Shown here one piece after another: positions 32,873-42,044 of a DNA stretch of 49,641 nucleotides (its first letter is position 1; the number at the start of each line of letters is the position of its first letter). Under the pieces are notes generated by a model that worked only from the letters and a program-made list of their open reading frames with translations, was not told where the DNA came from and searched no databases. The stretch lies in contig CAKPNG010000007.1 in the NCBI GenBank assembly GCA_934168325.1, positions 1-49,641 on the forward strand, in the 5' to 3' direction. The DNA comes from an uncultured Bacilli bacterium (GTDB lineage Bacteria > Bacillota_I > Bacilli_A > RFN20 > CAG-826). The translations under genes were made by a program, and so were the position numbers.

Positions 32873-32904
32873 TGGAATCGATACTTTTTGTAAAAAATAG
32901 GTAG

Positions 32905-32975
32905 TTATCCACATTTCCACAGTCATTATTAATATTATTATATATATCTATTATAAATAAATAAAAAGAAAGGAA
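32905..32975. other. oriC, dnaA-dnaN spacer: perfect DnaA box, second box and AT-rich unwinding region
   Basis: TTATCCACA (32905-32913) is a perfect DnaA box and ATTTCCACA (32913-32921) follows it head to tail. Directly after come about 50 bases of almost pure A/T with TTA/ATA triplets (CATTATTAATATTATTATA), a candidate duplex-unwinding element with DnaA-trio-like repeats. The dnaN ribosome site (AAAGGAACG) closes the region. Confidence 0.75.
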
Positions 32976-32981
32976 CGAATT

Positions 32982-34103
32982 ATGAAATTTAAAATTGTAA
33001 GAGATAATTTTCTAAAAGCACTTCTTATTGCTAGTAGAGTAAGTCCTCAAAAGAGTACCGATCCAATATTATGCAATTTAAAATTAGAATTAGTCGATAA
33101 AGGCTTATATATAACAGGAACTAATGGAACTATATCAATAAAGCACTATTTACCAATCATAGTAAATGATAAGCAAATTATTAGAGATATGGTTTATGGT
33201 GGTATTTTAGTTAATTCTTTTTTATTAACAGAAATCATTAAAAGAATAGATGGAGATGAAGTATCTTTTGAAGTAATTGATGACTCTATCGTAAGAATTG
33301 AAAATGATAAATCAAATTTTAAATTAAATGGTATTAGATTAGAAGAATTTAAAGATATAGATTTCGAAGAAGTTGGAGCTCATATTACCTTATTAACAAA
33401 AACTTTCTCTGAAACTATTAATCAAGTATCTTTTGCTGTTTCTCAAAAAGATAATAGACCTCAATTAACTGCAGTAAATATTGAAAGTGATACTTCTAAA
33501 TTAATATTTACAGCAACTGATGGTGCTAGATTAGCTAGAAAAGAATTAGATGTAACAGTTAATGAGAAATTAAATGCTAATATTCCAGGTAAAACATTAC
33601 AAGAAGTTTTAAGAACAATTTCTACCGAAAATGCTATAGAATTTTATATTAGTGATAAAAAAGTCTTATTCTGCTTAGATAATACACTAATTCAATCTAC
33701 TTTAATTGTTGGAGATTATCCAAATACTAGAAATATTATTCCTAAGGTTTTCTATTACTCTTTAGAAGTTAATAGCAATGAATTAGTTAGTGCTATGGAA
33801 AGAGTCTCTTTATTCTCAAGCGATCGCGAATTTATTGTTAAATTAACAATGAGTGAAAATAAAGTCGAAGTTAGTTCTAAATCTCAACAAATTGGTAGTG
33901 GTGTTGAAAATATAAGTAATTTTAAATTTAAAGGCGATAGATTAGAAATATCCTTTAATAATGAATATGTTAAGAGCGCTATTAAAGCTTTAAATTGCGA
34001 AGATGTTACTATCAATTTCTTAGGTGAAATGAAACCATTTACAATCTTAAATAAAAACGATAATTCTGTAATTCAATTAATTACCCCAGTTAGAACATAT
34101 TAA
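32982..34103 (+). CDS. dnaN: DNA polymerase III beta clamp
   Basis: This is the sliding clamp of replication. The 373-residue protein has the three-fold repeated clamp fold: MKFKIVRDNFLKAL, ATDGARLARKEL in domain II, and the C-terminal FTILNKNDNSVIQLITPVRTY, which ends in the usual P-V-R motif of the partner-binding pocket. Position after dnaA confirms it. Confidence 0.98.
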   Translation: MKFKIVRDNFLKALLIASRVSPQKSTDPILCNLKLELVDKGLYITGTNGTISIKHYLPIIVNDKQIIRDMVYGGILVNSFLLTEIIKRIDGDEVSFEVIDDSIVRIENDKSNFKLNGIRLEEFKDIDFEEVGAHITLLTKTFSETINQVSFAVSQKDNRPQLTAVNIESDTSKLIFTATDGARLARKELDVTVNEKLNANIPGKTLQEVLRTISTENAIEFYISDKKVLFCLDNTLIQSTLIVGDYPNTRNIIPKVFYYSLEVNSNELVSAMERVSLFSSDREFIVKLTMSENKVEVSSKSQQIGSGVENISNFKFKGDRLEISFNNEYVKSAIKALNCEDVTINFLGEMKPFTILNKNDNSVIQLITPVRTY

Positions 34104-34141
34104 GCATTTTAAATAAGCAAAAAGTCTTTAAAATATACTTC

Positions 34142-34165
34142 CTTTAATATATAATATTAAAGGAG
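34142..34165 (+). promoter_or_regulatory. Leader of the S4-domain gene: palindrome with -10-like box and ribosome site
   Basis: CTTTAATAT-ATA-ATATTAAAG (34142-34162) is a perfect 9-bp inverted repeat that contains TATAAT and runs into the AAAGGAG ribosome site. It may be a promoter/operator or a leader hairpin that limits translation. Confidence 0.5.
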
Positions 34166-34172
34166 TTATTTT

Positions 34173-34400
34173 ATGTCTAAAGAAAATGTAAAAATAGTGA
34201 AAATTTCTACTGAATACATTACATTAGGTCAATTTTTAAAATTTGCTGATGTAATAACTAACGGCGGTGAAGCTAAACAATTTATTATGACTAATAAAAT
34301 TTATGTTAATAATGAACTCACTACTCAACGTGGAAAAAAACTTAGAGATAAAGACATAGTTAATATTAATAACTCACTGTTTTTTGAAATAAGTAAATGA
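34173..34400 (+). CDS. yaaA: S4-domain RNA-binding protein (YaaA/RlbA-type)
   Basis: The 75-residue protein is a single S4 domain: YITLGQFLKFADVITNGGEAK, then IYVNNELTTQRGKKLRDKDIVNI, the usual Q-R-G-K-L-R-D-V signature. The gene is found between dnaN and recF in most Bacillota. It is thought to bind RNA/ribosomes. It overlaps recF by four bases. Confidence 0.93.
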   Translation: MSKENVKIVKISTEYITLGQFLKFADVITNGGEAKQFIMTNKIYVNNELTTQRGKKLRDKDIVNINNSLFFEISK

Positions 34401-35467
34401 TTCTTGAAAGTATTGATTTAATTAATTTTCGCAATTATAAAGAATTATCTTTATCTTTTAAAAAAGGAATTAATTATATTTTTGGAAATAATGGTAGTGG
34501 TAAAACAAATATTGTAGAAGCAATAAATTTTTTATCTTACGGAAGAAGCTTTAGAACGAATACAATTTTAGATTTAATTAAAATTAATGAAAATTATTTA
34601 TTAGTTAAAGGGATTATTAAAAATTCAAATAAAACTAATAAAATAAGTATTTATTTAGATAAAGATGGTAAAAAAATAAACATTGATAATTCAAAAATAT
34701 TTAAAATAAGTGAATTATTAAAATATTTTAATACAATCGTATTTACTCCTAACGATGTTAATTTAATGAAAGAATCTCCTAGCGAAAGAAGATATTTCTT
34801 AAATTTATTAATTTCTAGAATAAATAACGAATATCGTAATGCTTTATCTAATTATGAAAAAGTCTTAAAAAGTCGTAATGATGAATTAAAAAAAGAAAGT
34901 ATTGATATAAATTTAATAAAAGCATTAACTTATCAATTAATTGATTATTCTTACATTATTTATAATTATCGAAAAAAATATATAGATAAATTAAATGAAT
35001 TAATAAGTGTAACTTATGAAAAGATTAATAATAAGTCAAAAAATATCAAAATTATTTATAAACCTTTTGTTGATAATTTAGAAGATTATAAAAAAGAAGC
35101 ACTTAAATTATACAATTTATCTTATAAAGAAGATCTTAATAAAAAAATCACTACAAAAGGCGTACACAAAGAAGATTTTGATATTGAAGTAGATGATAAG
35201 GATATATCAAAATTTGGCTCTCAAGGTGAAAATAGAATGGTTATTTTAGCTTTAAAATTATCAACTTACTATTTAAAAAGCGATAACGATTCAAAACCTG
35301 TTGTTATATTAGATGATGTATTAAGTGAATTGGACAAGAATCATGAACAATTGCTTATTAAATATTTAAATGAATTTGAACAAGTATTTATTACTGGTAC
35401 AGGAAATATAAATTTATCTAATGCTTATGAAGTAAAAGATAATCAAGTAATTTTATCGGAGGATTAA
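34397..35467 (+). CDS. recF: DNA replication and repair protein RecF
   Basis: RecF is an SMC-like ATPase that loads RecA at gaps with RecO and RecR. In 356 residues it has Walker A FGNNGSGKTNIVEAI (about 29-43), an ABC-type signature (SQGENRMVILALKL) and Walker B VVILDDVLSELD. It overlaps the S4 gene by four bases and gyrB by one, giving a coupled operon. Confidence 0.96.
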   Translation: MILESIDLINFRNYKELSLSFKKGINYIFGNNGSGKTNIVEAINFLSYGRSFRTNTILDLIKINENYLLVKGIIKNSNKTNKISIYLDKDGKKINIDNSKIFKISELLKYFNTIVFTPNDVNLMKESPSERRYFLNLLISRINNEYRNALSNYEKVLKSRNDELKKESIDINLIKALTYQLIDYSYIIYNYRKKYIDKLNELISVTYEKINNKSKNIKIIYKPFVDNLEDYKKEALKLYNLSYKEDLNKKITTKGVHKEDFDIEVDDKDISKFGSQGENRMVILALKLSTYYLKSDNDSKPVVILDDVLSELDKNHEQLLIKYLNEFEQVFITGTGNINLSNAYEVKDNQVILSED

Positions 35468-37569
35468 TGATGGCAGAAGAAAAAAAGAAAGATGAAGAAA
35501 TTAATGAAGAAGAAACTCTTGAAAGTCAATTAATTGATGAAAAAGAAGGTTTCAGTGAACAAGAAAAGAATGTAGATGAAAATCTTTCAGATACAATTAT
35601 TACTGGAATTGATGAAAAAGAATTAGAAAAAGCTAAAGAAGACTATACAGGTAAAGATATTACTGTATTAGATGGTCTTGATGCCGTTAGAAAAAGACCT
35701 GGTATGTATATTGGCTCTACTAGTAGCACTGGTTTACATCATTTAGTATGGGAAATTGTTGATAATGGAATTGACGAAGCTTTAGCTGGATACTGTAATG
35801 AAATCGATGTTTCTATTAATCCTGATAATTCTATCACTGTTAAAGATAATGGACGTGGTATTCCTTGCGATGTAGTTGAAAAAACCGGATTAAGTGCTGT
35901 TGAAACTGTTTATACTGTACTTCATGCTGGTGGTAAATTCGGTGGTGGAGGATATAAAGTATCCGGTGGATTACATGGCGTTGGTGCTAGTGTTGTTAAC
36001 GCTTTAAGTAGTTTTGTAGATATTTATGTTCACCGTGATGGAAATGTTTATTATATAAGATTTGAAAATGGCGGACACGCTGTTGATAGATTAAAAATAG
36101 TTGATAAATGCGATGATACTGGTACTTTTGTTACATTTAAACCAGATCCTAAAATCTTTAAAGAAACTACAGTCTTTAATTTTGATATTGTAAATAATAG
36201 ATTAAGACAAATGGCTTTCTTAAATAAAGGTGTAAGAATTAATTTACATGATTTAAGAGTAAGTCCTCAAGTTGATGTATCTTATTGCTATGAAGGTGGT
36301 ATTAAAGAATACGTTCAATTCTTAAATAAAGATGCTAATAAATTATTTGAAGATGTAATTTATTGTGATGGTGCTCAAGAATTTATTGAAAACGACAATA
36401 AAGAATTAATTTATGTTGAAGTCGCTATGCAATATACAAGTTCTTATAACGATAAAATTTATAGTTATTGTAATAATGTTGCTACTGGTGATGGTGGTAT
36501 GCATGAAGACGGCTTTAATTTAGCAATTGTTCGTGTATTTAATAACTATGCTCGTAATAATAAATTCTTAAAAGATAACGATAAAGAAAAGATTACTGTT
36601 GATGATTGTAAAGAAGGCTTAACTGCTATTATTTCAGTTAAACACCCTAACCCACAATATGAAGGTCAAACAAAAGGTAAATTAGGTAATCTTGAAGTTA
36701 AAAAATTAGTTAGTAATGTTGTTGGCGAAAAATTAGAAAAATTCTTATTAGAAAATAAACCGATTGCTACTATTATTATGAATAAAATCAAGAGTGCTTA
36801 TGAAGCTAGACTTGCTGCTAGAGCTGCTAAAGATAATATTCGTCGTAAAAATGTTTTAGAAATCAATACTTTACCTGGAAAATTAGCTGATTGTAGTTCA
36901 AATAATCCAGAAGAATGTGAATTATTTATTGTTGAAGGAAATTCTGCTGGTGGTAGTGCTAAAGCCGGTAGAGATAGTAGAACTCAAGCAATTTTACCTT
37001 TAAGAGGTAAGATTTTAAATGTCCAAAAAGCTCAAATTCATAGAATTTATGATAATGCTGAAATCGGCAATATGATTGCTGCAATTGGAGCTGGATTTGG
37101 TGAAGATTTTGATATTGCTAAAATTAGATATCATAAAATCGTTATCATGACCGATGCTGATGTTGATGGTTCTCATATTAGAATTTTATTATTAACATTC
37201 TTCCATAGATTTATGAAACCTTTAATTGATCACGGCTATATTTATATTGCCCAACCTCCTTTATATAAAGTTGAATATAAAGGACAAGCATATTATTGCT
37301 ATAGTGATGAACAACTTGAAGTAGTTAGATCTAAACTTGAATTAAAGCCTGGTTATCCTTATCAAAGATATAAAGGACTTGGTGAAATGGATGCTGATCA
37401 ATTAGAAGAAACTACAATGGATCCTACAAAACGTAAAATGCTTAGAGTTACAGTTGATGATGCGATGTTAGCGGACCAAGTATTTAGTGATTTAATGGGT
37501 GAAGAAGTTGCTCCACGTAGTGAATTTATTGAAAAGAATGCTAAATTTGTTAAAAATCTTGATATTTAA
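35467..37569 (+). CDS. gyrB: DNA gyrase subunit B with acidic N-terminal extension
   Basis: This is the ATPase subunit of gyrase. The 700 residues hold a GHKL ATP site (EIVDNGIDEAL, DNGRGIP, GGLHGVGASVVNALS), the transducer, and TOPRIM with IVEGNSAGGSAK (Glu490) and MTDADVDGSH. About 60 charged residues precede the usual start of the conserved region (DITVLDGLDAVRKRPGMYIG); most Gram-positive GyrB have about 13. The TOPRIM motif reads EGN where nearly all bacteria have EGD; Asn492 corresponds to E. coli GyrB Asp426, a classic quinolone-resistance position, and Arg occurs at the Lys447 position (PLRGK), which is common. Its start overlaps the end of recF. Confidence 0.97.
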   Translation: MMAEEKKKDEEINEEETLESQLIDEKEGFSEQEKNVDENLSDTIITGIDEKELEKAKEDYTGKDITVLDGLDAVRKRPGMYIGSTSSTGLHHLVWEIVDNGIDEALAGYCNEIDVSINPDNSITVKDNGRGIPCDVVEKTGLSAVETVYTVLHAGGKFGGGGYKVSGGLHGVGASVVNALSSFVDIYVHRDGNVYYIRFENGGHAVDRLKIVDKCDDTGTFVTFKPDPKIFKETTVFNFDIVNNRLRQMAFLNKGVRINLHDLRVSPQVDVSYCYEGGIKEYVQFLNKDANKLFEDVIYCDGAQEFIENDNKELIYVEVAMQYTSSYNDKIYSYCNNVATGDGGMHEDGFNLAIVRVFNNYARNNKFLKDNDKEKITVDDCKEGLTAIISVKHPNPQYEGQTKGKLGNLEVKKLVSNVVGEKLEKFLLENKPIATIIMNKIKSAYEARLAARAAKDNIRRKNVLEINTLPGKLADCSSNNPEECELFIVEGNSAGGSAKAGRDSRTQAILPLRGKILNVQKAQIHRIYDNAEIGNMIAAIGAGFGEDFDIAKIRYHKIVIMTDADVDGSHIRILLLTFFHRFMKPLIDHGYIYIAQPPLYKVEYKGQAYYCYSDEQLEVVRSKLELKPGYPYQRYKGLGEMDADQLEETTMDPTKRKMLRVTVDDAMLADQVFSDLMGEEVAPRSEFIEKNAKFVKNLDI

Positions 37570-37580
37570 GGAGGCTAAAT

Positions 37581-40136
37581 ATGAGTGAAGATATTAAAAA
37601 TGAAGAAATATTAACTGAAGAAGAAAAATTAAAACAAGAAAATGCCTCTTATGAAGCTGGAATTGTACCTTCTTTAAAAGATACTGAAATATCTACTGAA
37701 GTTCAAAATAGCTTCTTAGATTATGCAATGTCTGTTATTGTATCTAGAGCTATTCCAGATGTTAGAGATGGATTAAAACCAGTCCATAGAAGATGTATTT
37801 ATGGTATGTATGATGCTGGTTATACTAGCGACAAACCATTTGTAAAATCAGCAAGAATTGTTGGTGAAGTCATGGGAAAATATCATCCTCATGGTGATGC
37901 TGCAATTTATAATACAATTGTTAGACTAGCTCAACCTTTCTCAATGCGTTATATTTTAGCTGATGGACATGGTAATTTTGGTTCTATGGATGGGGACGAA
38001 GCTGCTGCTATGCGTTATACCGAATGTAGAATGAGCAAAATTGCTTCAGAAATGGTTAGAGATATTAATTTAGATACAGTTAATTTTGTACCAAATTATG
38101 ATGGTTCATTAGAAGAACCAGAAGTTTTACCTTCTAAAATTCCTAATTTATTAATTAATGGAAGTGATGGTATTGCTGTTGGTATGGCCACTAAAATGCC
38201 ACCACATAATTTAAGAGAAATTATCGATGGAATCATAGCTTTTAGTAAAAATAGAGATATTTCTGTTGAAGAATTAATGAAAATAGTTAAAGGACCTGAT
38301 TTTCCTACTGGCGGAATTATTTATGGCTTAGGTGGTGTACGTGATGCTTATGAAAAAGGTAGAGGTACGTTTAGATTAAGAGCTAAAACTGAAATTCAAG
38401 AAATGAGCAATGGTAAAGGTAAAATTATTATTAGTGAAATTCCTTACCAAGTTAATAAAGCTGCTTTAGTTAGTAAAATTGGAGAACTTGCTCGTGATAA
38501 AGTAATTGAAGGTATTACATCTATAAAAGATTATTCAAAAGGAAATGTTAATATTGAAATAGAATGTCGTAGAGATGTAGTTCCTCAAGTCATTTTGAAT
38601 CAATTATTTAAAAATACCCAATTAGAAGTTTCTTATGGTGTTATTAATTTATGTATTACAAATGGTGCACCAAAAGTCTTATCACTTAAAGAATTAATTA
38701 GTGATTATTTAGACCATCAAATTAATGTTGAAGAAAGAAAAATTAAATTTTTAAAGAAGAAAGATGAAGATAGAAAACATATCGTTGAAGGACTTTTAAA
38801 AGTTCATGATAATATTGATGAAGTCGTTCATTTAGCAAAAAACTCTGCTAATCCCCAAGATTTTTCTAATAATTTAATGGAAAAATTTGGTTTAAGTGAA
38901 CCTCAAGCTAAAGCTGTTGTTGCGATGACTTTAGGTAGATTAACTGGTCTAGAAACTCAGAAATTATTAGATGAAAAAGAATTATTAATTAATAATATCA
39001 ATCGTTACACTATGATTCTTTCAAGTTATGAAAATTTATTAGCTGAAGTTATTAAAGAATTAGAAGAAATTAAAAAGAAGTATGGTGATGATAGAAGAAG
39101 TGTTATCAGTACTGAAATTACTTCTTTAGATGATGAAGATTTAATTCCTGAAGAAGATATTGTTATTACTTTAACTGAAAAAGGTTATATCAAACGTATG
39201 TCTAACGATGAATTTAGAGCACAAAATCGTGGTGGTACTGGCGTTAAAGGTATGACAGTATATGAAGATGACGAAGTTAAATTAATGGTTTCAAGCAAAA
39301 CTCATACAGATATCTTATTCTTTACTAGTAAAGGTAGAGTTTATAGAAGAAGAGGTCATGAAATTTTAGCTGCTTCTAGACAAGGAAAAGGTATACCTGT
39401 TGGTAATTTAATTGATTTAGAAAAAGATGAAAGAGTCGTATCTTTAATCGATTGTGATGAATATAATGAAAAATATTTATTCTTTGCAACTAAAAAAGGT
39501 ATCGTAAAACGTACTAAATTAGAAGAATTCCAACGTATTAATGCAAATGGTAAATATGCTATTACATTTAAAGAAGACGATAGTTTATTAAATGTTTGTG
39601 TTACTGATGGCGATGCTTTAATTGCTTTAGCAACAAATAAAGGAATGCTTTGCTTATTTAAAGAAGACGATGTTAGAGCAATGGGTAGAACTGCTGCTGG
39701 TGTTAAAGGTATTAACACTAAAGGTGGTGAAGTTGTTGCCTTATCTACTTCTCTTAGTGGCGATAAAGTATTTGTTTTAAGTGAAAACGGCTTAGGAAAA
39801 TTATCACCATTAGAAGATTATAGACAAACAAAACGTGGAGCTGGTGGTGTTATTACTATCAAAACAACCGATAAGACTGGCTTATTGGTTGGTATGAACA
39901 TCGTTAAAGGTGATGAAGACGTTGTTGTTATCACTAATGCTGGTACAGTTATTAGAACTCCGCTTGATCAAGTTAGAGAATGTGGTAGAAATTCTCAAGG
40001 TGTAAAAGTTATTAATTTAAGAGAAAATGAATTAGTATCTGGCTTCACTATTATTCCTCACACTATAGATGATGATACACCTGAAAATAATGAAAATGCC
40101 GATAATTCTAGTGAAAACCCTCTAGAAGTCGAATAA
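37581..40136 (+). CDS. gyrA: DNA gyrase subunit A with altered quinolone region
   Basis: This subunit breaks and rejoins DNA. The 851 residues begin with an acidic extension (about 22 residues longer than B. subtilis GyrA), then the cleavage domain with catalytic Tyr146 in AAAMRYTECRM, the coiled-coil tower and the beta-pinwheel C-terminal domain with repeats such as QNRGGTGVKGM and GRNSQGVKVI (GyrA-box like). The quinolone region reads HPHGDAAIYNT: Ala107 at E. coli Ser83 and Asn111 at Asp87. Both are known resistance substitutions. The gene follows gyrB with a strong AAGGAGG ribosome site. Confidence 0.97.
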   Translation: MSEDIKNEEILTEEEKLKQENASYEAGIVPSLKDTEISTEVQNSFLDYAMSVIVSRAIPDVRDGLKPVHRRCIYGMYDAGYTSDKPFVKSARIVGEVMGKYHPHGDAAIYNTIVRLAQPFSMRYILADGHGNFGSMDGDEAAAMRYTECRMSKIASEMVRDINLDTVNFVPNYDGSLEEPEVLPSKIPNLLINGSDGIAVGMATKMPPHNLREIIDGIIAFSKNRDISVEELMKIVKGPDFPTGGIIYGLGGVRDAYEKGRGTFRLRAKTEIQEMSNGKGKIIISEIPYQVNKAALVSKIGELARDKVIEGITSIKDYSKGNVNIEIECRRDVVPQVILNQLFKNTQLEVSYGVINLCITNGAPKVLSLKELISDYLDHQINVEERKIKFLKKKDEDRKHIVEGLLKVHDNIDEVVHLAKNSANPQDFSNNLMEKFGLSEPQAKAVVAMTLGRLTGLETQKLLDEKELLINNINRYTMILSSYENLLAEVIKELEEIKKKYGDDRRSVISTEITSLDDEDLIPEEDIVITLTEKGYIKRMSNDEFRAQNRGGTGVKGMTVYEDDEVKLMVSSKTHTDILFFTSKGRVYRRRGHEILAASRQGKGIPVGNLIDLEKDERVVSLIDCDEYNEKYLFFATKKGIVKRTKLEEFQRINANGKYAITFKEDDSLLNVCVTDGDALIALATNKGMLCLFKEDDVRAMGRTAAGVKGINTKGGEVVALSTSLSGDKVFVLSENGLGKLSPLEDYRQTKRGAGGVITIKTTDKTGLLVGMNIVKGDEDVVVITNAGTVIRTPLDQVRECGRNSQGVKVINLRENELVSGFTIIPHTIDDDTPENNENADNSSENPLEVE

Positions 40137-40150
40137 AAAAGGAGAAATTT

Positions 40151-41431
40151 ATGTTAGATTTGAACTATGTAGTTGAACACACAGAGCATGTTCAAGAATT
40201 ATTAAGAAGAAAAGAATATGATGTAGACTTAAACGAATTAGTAAGCCTTATCAAAGAAAAGAAGAAATTAATTGTTGAAGTTGAATCAAATAAAGCACTT
40301 CAAAATAAATTATCTAAATCAGTTCCTCAAGTAAAAAAAGAAGGCGGAGATGTTGCTTCTATATTTAAACAAGTTAAGGAATTAGGCGAACAAAATAAAG
40401 ATAGCGAAACTCGTTTAGCTGAACTTGAAGAAAAAATTAATAAAATCGCTTTTGCTTTACCTAATTTACCAGATGAAGATCTTCTTCCTGGAGGAAAAGA
40501 AAATAATAAACCAATCTATTTTTATAAAGAACAACCAAAATTTAATTTTAAAATTAAAAACCATGTTGAATTAGCAGAATCTTTAGGATTAATTGATTAT
40601 AATCGAGCTGCAAAAATTAGTGGACATGGCACTTGGATTTATACTGATAAAGGTGCATTACTTGAATGGGCATTAATTAATTATTTTATCGCTAATCATT
40701 TAAAAGATGGATTCAAATTCATTATGCCTCCTCATTTATTAAATTACGAAAGTGGATTTACAGCTGGGCAATTCCCTAAATTTGAACAAGATGTATTTGA
40801 AATTAGTGATGTTACACCTAAAAAATTCTTATTACCAACTGCTGAAACTGCATTAGTAAATTTACATAGAGATGAAGTTTTATCAGATGAGGAATTACCT
40901 AAAAAATATTTTGCCTACACTCCTTGCTATAGAAAAGAAGCTGGAAGTTATCGTAGCGAAGAAAGAGGCATGATTCGTGGATATCAATTTAATAAAGTAG
41001 AAATGGTTGAATATACTGAAGATAATGATAGCGATAGAGCTTTTGAAGAATTATTAGGAAAAGCTAAAGCTTTATTAGAAGGACTTGGATTACATTATCG
41101 TATTTCTAAATTAGCAGCTGCTGATTGTTCTCATTCAATGGCTAGAACTTATGACTTAGAAGTTTATTTACCATCACTTGATATTTATAAAGAAGTTTCT
41201 AGTGTATCTAATGCACGTGATTATCAAGCTCGTAGAGGTAAAATCCGTTACAAAGATAAAAATGGAAAAATGCATTTCTGCCATACATTAAATGGATCAG
41301 GATTAGCAACAAGCCGTGTTTTTCCTGCTTTATTAGAGCAATACCAACAAGAAGATGGCAGTGTTTTAATCCCAGAAGTGTTACAACCTTATATGGGTGG
41401 AATAAAAATACTTAAACCTATCAAAAAATAA
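40151..41431 (+). CDS. serS: Serine--tRNA ligase
   Basis: This is a class II aminoacyl-tRNA synthetase of 426 residues. The N-terminal two-helix coiled coil (about 30-100) grips the tRNA arm. The catalytic core has motif 2 (YRSEERGMIRGYQFNKVEMVE) and motif 3 (NGSGLATSRVFPALLE), with TAETALVNLHRDE in front. No T-box leader is seen, as the gene starts 14 bases after gyrA. The SRP RNA promoter lies in its last codons. Confidence 0.97.
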   Translation: MLDLNYVVEHTEHVQELLRRKEYDVDLNELVSLIKEKKKLIVEVESNKALQNKLSKSVPQVKKEGGDVASIFKQVKELGEQNKDSETRLAELEEKINKIAFALPNLPDEDLLPGGKENNKPIYFYKEQPKFNFKIKNHVELAESLGLIDYNRAAKISGHGTWIYTDKGALLEWALINYFIANHLKDGFKFIMPPHLLNYESGFTAGQFPKFEQDVFEISDVTPKKFLLPTAETALVNLHRDEVLSDEELPKKYFAYTPCYRKEAGSYRSEERGMIRGYQFNKVEMVEYTEDNDSDRAFEELLGKAKALLEGLGLHYRISKLAAADCSHSMARTYDLEVYLPSLDIYKEVSSVSNARDYQARRGKIRYKDKNGKMHFCHTLNGSGLATSRVFPALLEQYQQEDGSVLIPEVLQPYMGGIKILKPIKK

Positions 41432-41433
41432 TG

Positions 41434-41439
41434 TATAAT
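41434..41439 (+). promoter_or_regulatory. Promoter of the SRP RNA gene
   Basis: The -10 TATAAT is seven bases before the 5' end of the RNA stem and only a few bases after the serS stop codon. The -35 (CTTAAA, 41411-41416) is weak and lies in serS. Confidence 0.6.
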
Positions 41440-41444
41440 AATAG

Positions 41445-41527
41445 AGCCATCGCGAGTTAATCTTTCGAACCAGGTCAGGATGGGAACATAGCAGCCTTAA
41501 GAAATGTATTAATTTGTGCGATGGTTT
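41445..41527 (+). ncRNA. ffs: Signal recognition particle RNA (small bacterial type)
   Basis: The universally conserved core is present: GAACCAGGTCAGGATGGGAA then CATAGCAGCC, which binds Ffh. The outer stem is CCATCGC (41447-41453) with GCGATGG (41518-41524). At about 80 nucleotides it is the short form without an Alu domain, as in many AT-rich Bacillota and Mollicutes. A purely A/T hairpin (41529-41543) follows and may help ending. Confidence 0.93.
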
Positions 41528-41550
41528 TATTTTATAATAAAATAGTATTT

Positions 41551-41994
41551 ATGAATAAAGATGAAGAAATAATGTTAATTGCAATTGAAGAAGCTCACCT
41601 AGCTTTTTTAGAAGGAGAAATTCCTGTTGGAGCAGTTATAGTTGATAAAGACTATAACATTATTTCTAAAGCACATAATCAAAAAGAGAAATTAAATGAT
41701 GTAACAGCTCATGCTGAAATATTAGCGATAAAAGAAGCAGTTAAAGTTACTAATTCGTGGAGATTAAATGATTACAAAATCTATGTCACTATGGAGCCTT
41801 GTTTAATGTGCAGTAGTGCAATTCTTCAATCAAGAATTAAAGAAATTGTTTATGGAGTTGATTCAAAATTTAATGAATTAAGTTTAACTTATTTATCTGA
41901 TTATTTATTTGATAATGGAATATCAATAAAGCACAACATTTTAAATAATGAGATAAATAATTTAATGAATAAATTTTTTCAAAAAATTAGATAA
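41551..41994 (+). CDS. tadA: tRNA-specific adenosine deaminase
   Basis: TadA converts adenosine-34 of tRNA-Arg(ACG) to inosine. The 147-residue zinc deaminase shows HAEILAI (zinc His and catalytic Glu) and EPCLMCSSAI (two zinc Cys). The ATG at 41551 is preferred: the next in-frame start upstream lies inside the SRP RNA stem, and the family's N-terminal region begins at MNKDEEIM. No Shine-Dalgarno site is seen, and a TATAAT lies 12 bases before the ATG, so the message may have almost no leader. Confidence 0.93.
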   Translation: MNKDEEIMLIAIEEAHLAFLEGEIPVGAVIVDKDYNIISKAHNQKEKLNDVTAHAEILAIKEAVKVTNSWRLNDYKIYVTMEPCLMCSSAILQSRIKEIVYGVDSKFNELSLTYLSDYLFDNGISIKHNILNNEINNLMNKFFQKIR

Positions 41995-42044
41995 TTTTAC
42001 TATGTAAAAATATTCAATTATTGTATACTTTTTACGAGGTATAT

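Noticed and set aside
32870..32875. Use of the Mycoplasma genetic code (TGA as Trp)
   Set aside because: dnaA, the S4 gene and the P-type ATPase gene end in TGA at the expected family end, and Trp is coded by TGG throughout.
41521..41550. A longer tadA start (ATG at 41521)
   Set aside because: It lies in the 3' strand of the SRP RNA stem and adds residues not seen in the family; the start at 41551 fits TadA.
42021..42044. TTG start for the ABC transporter
   Set aside because: The ATG at 42045 has a ribosome site (ACGAGG) and the next residues begin the ATPase fold.
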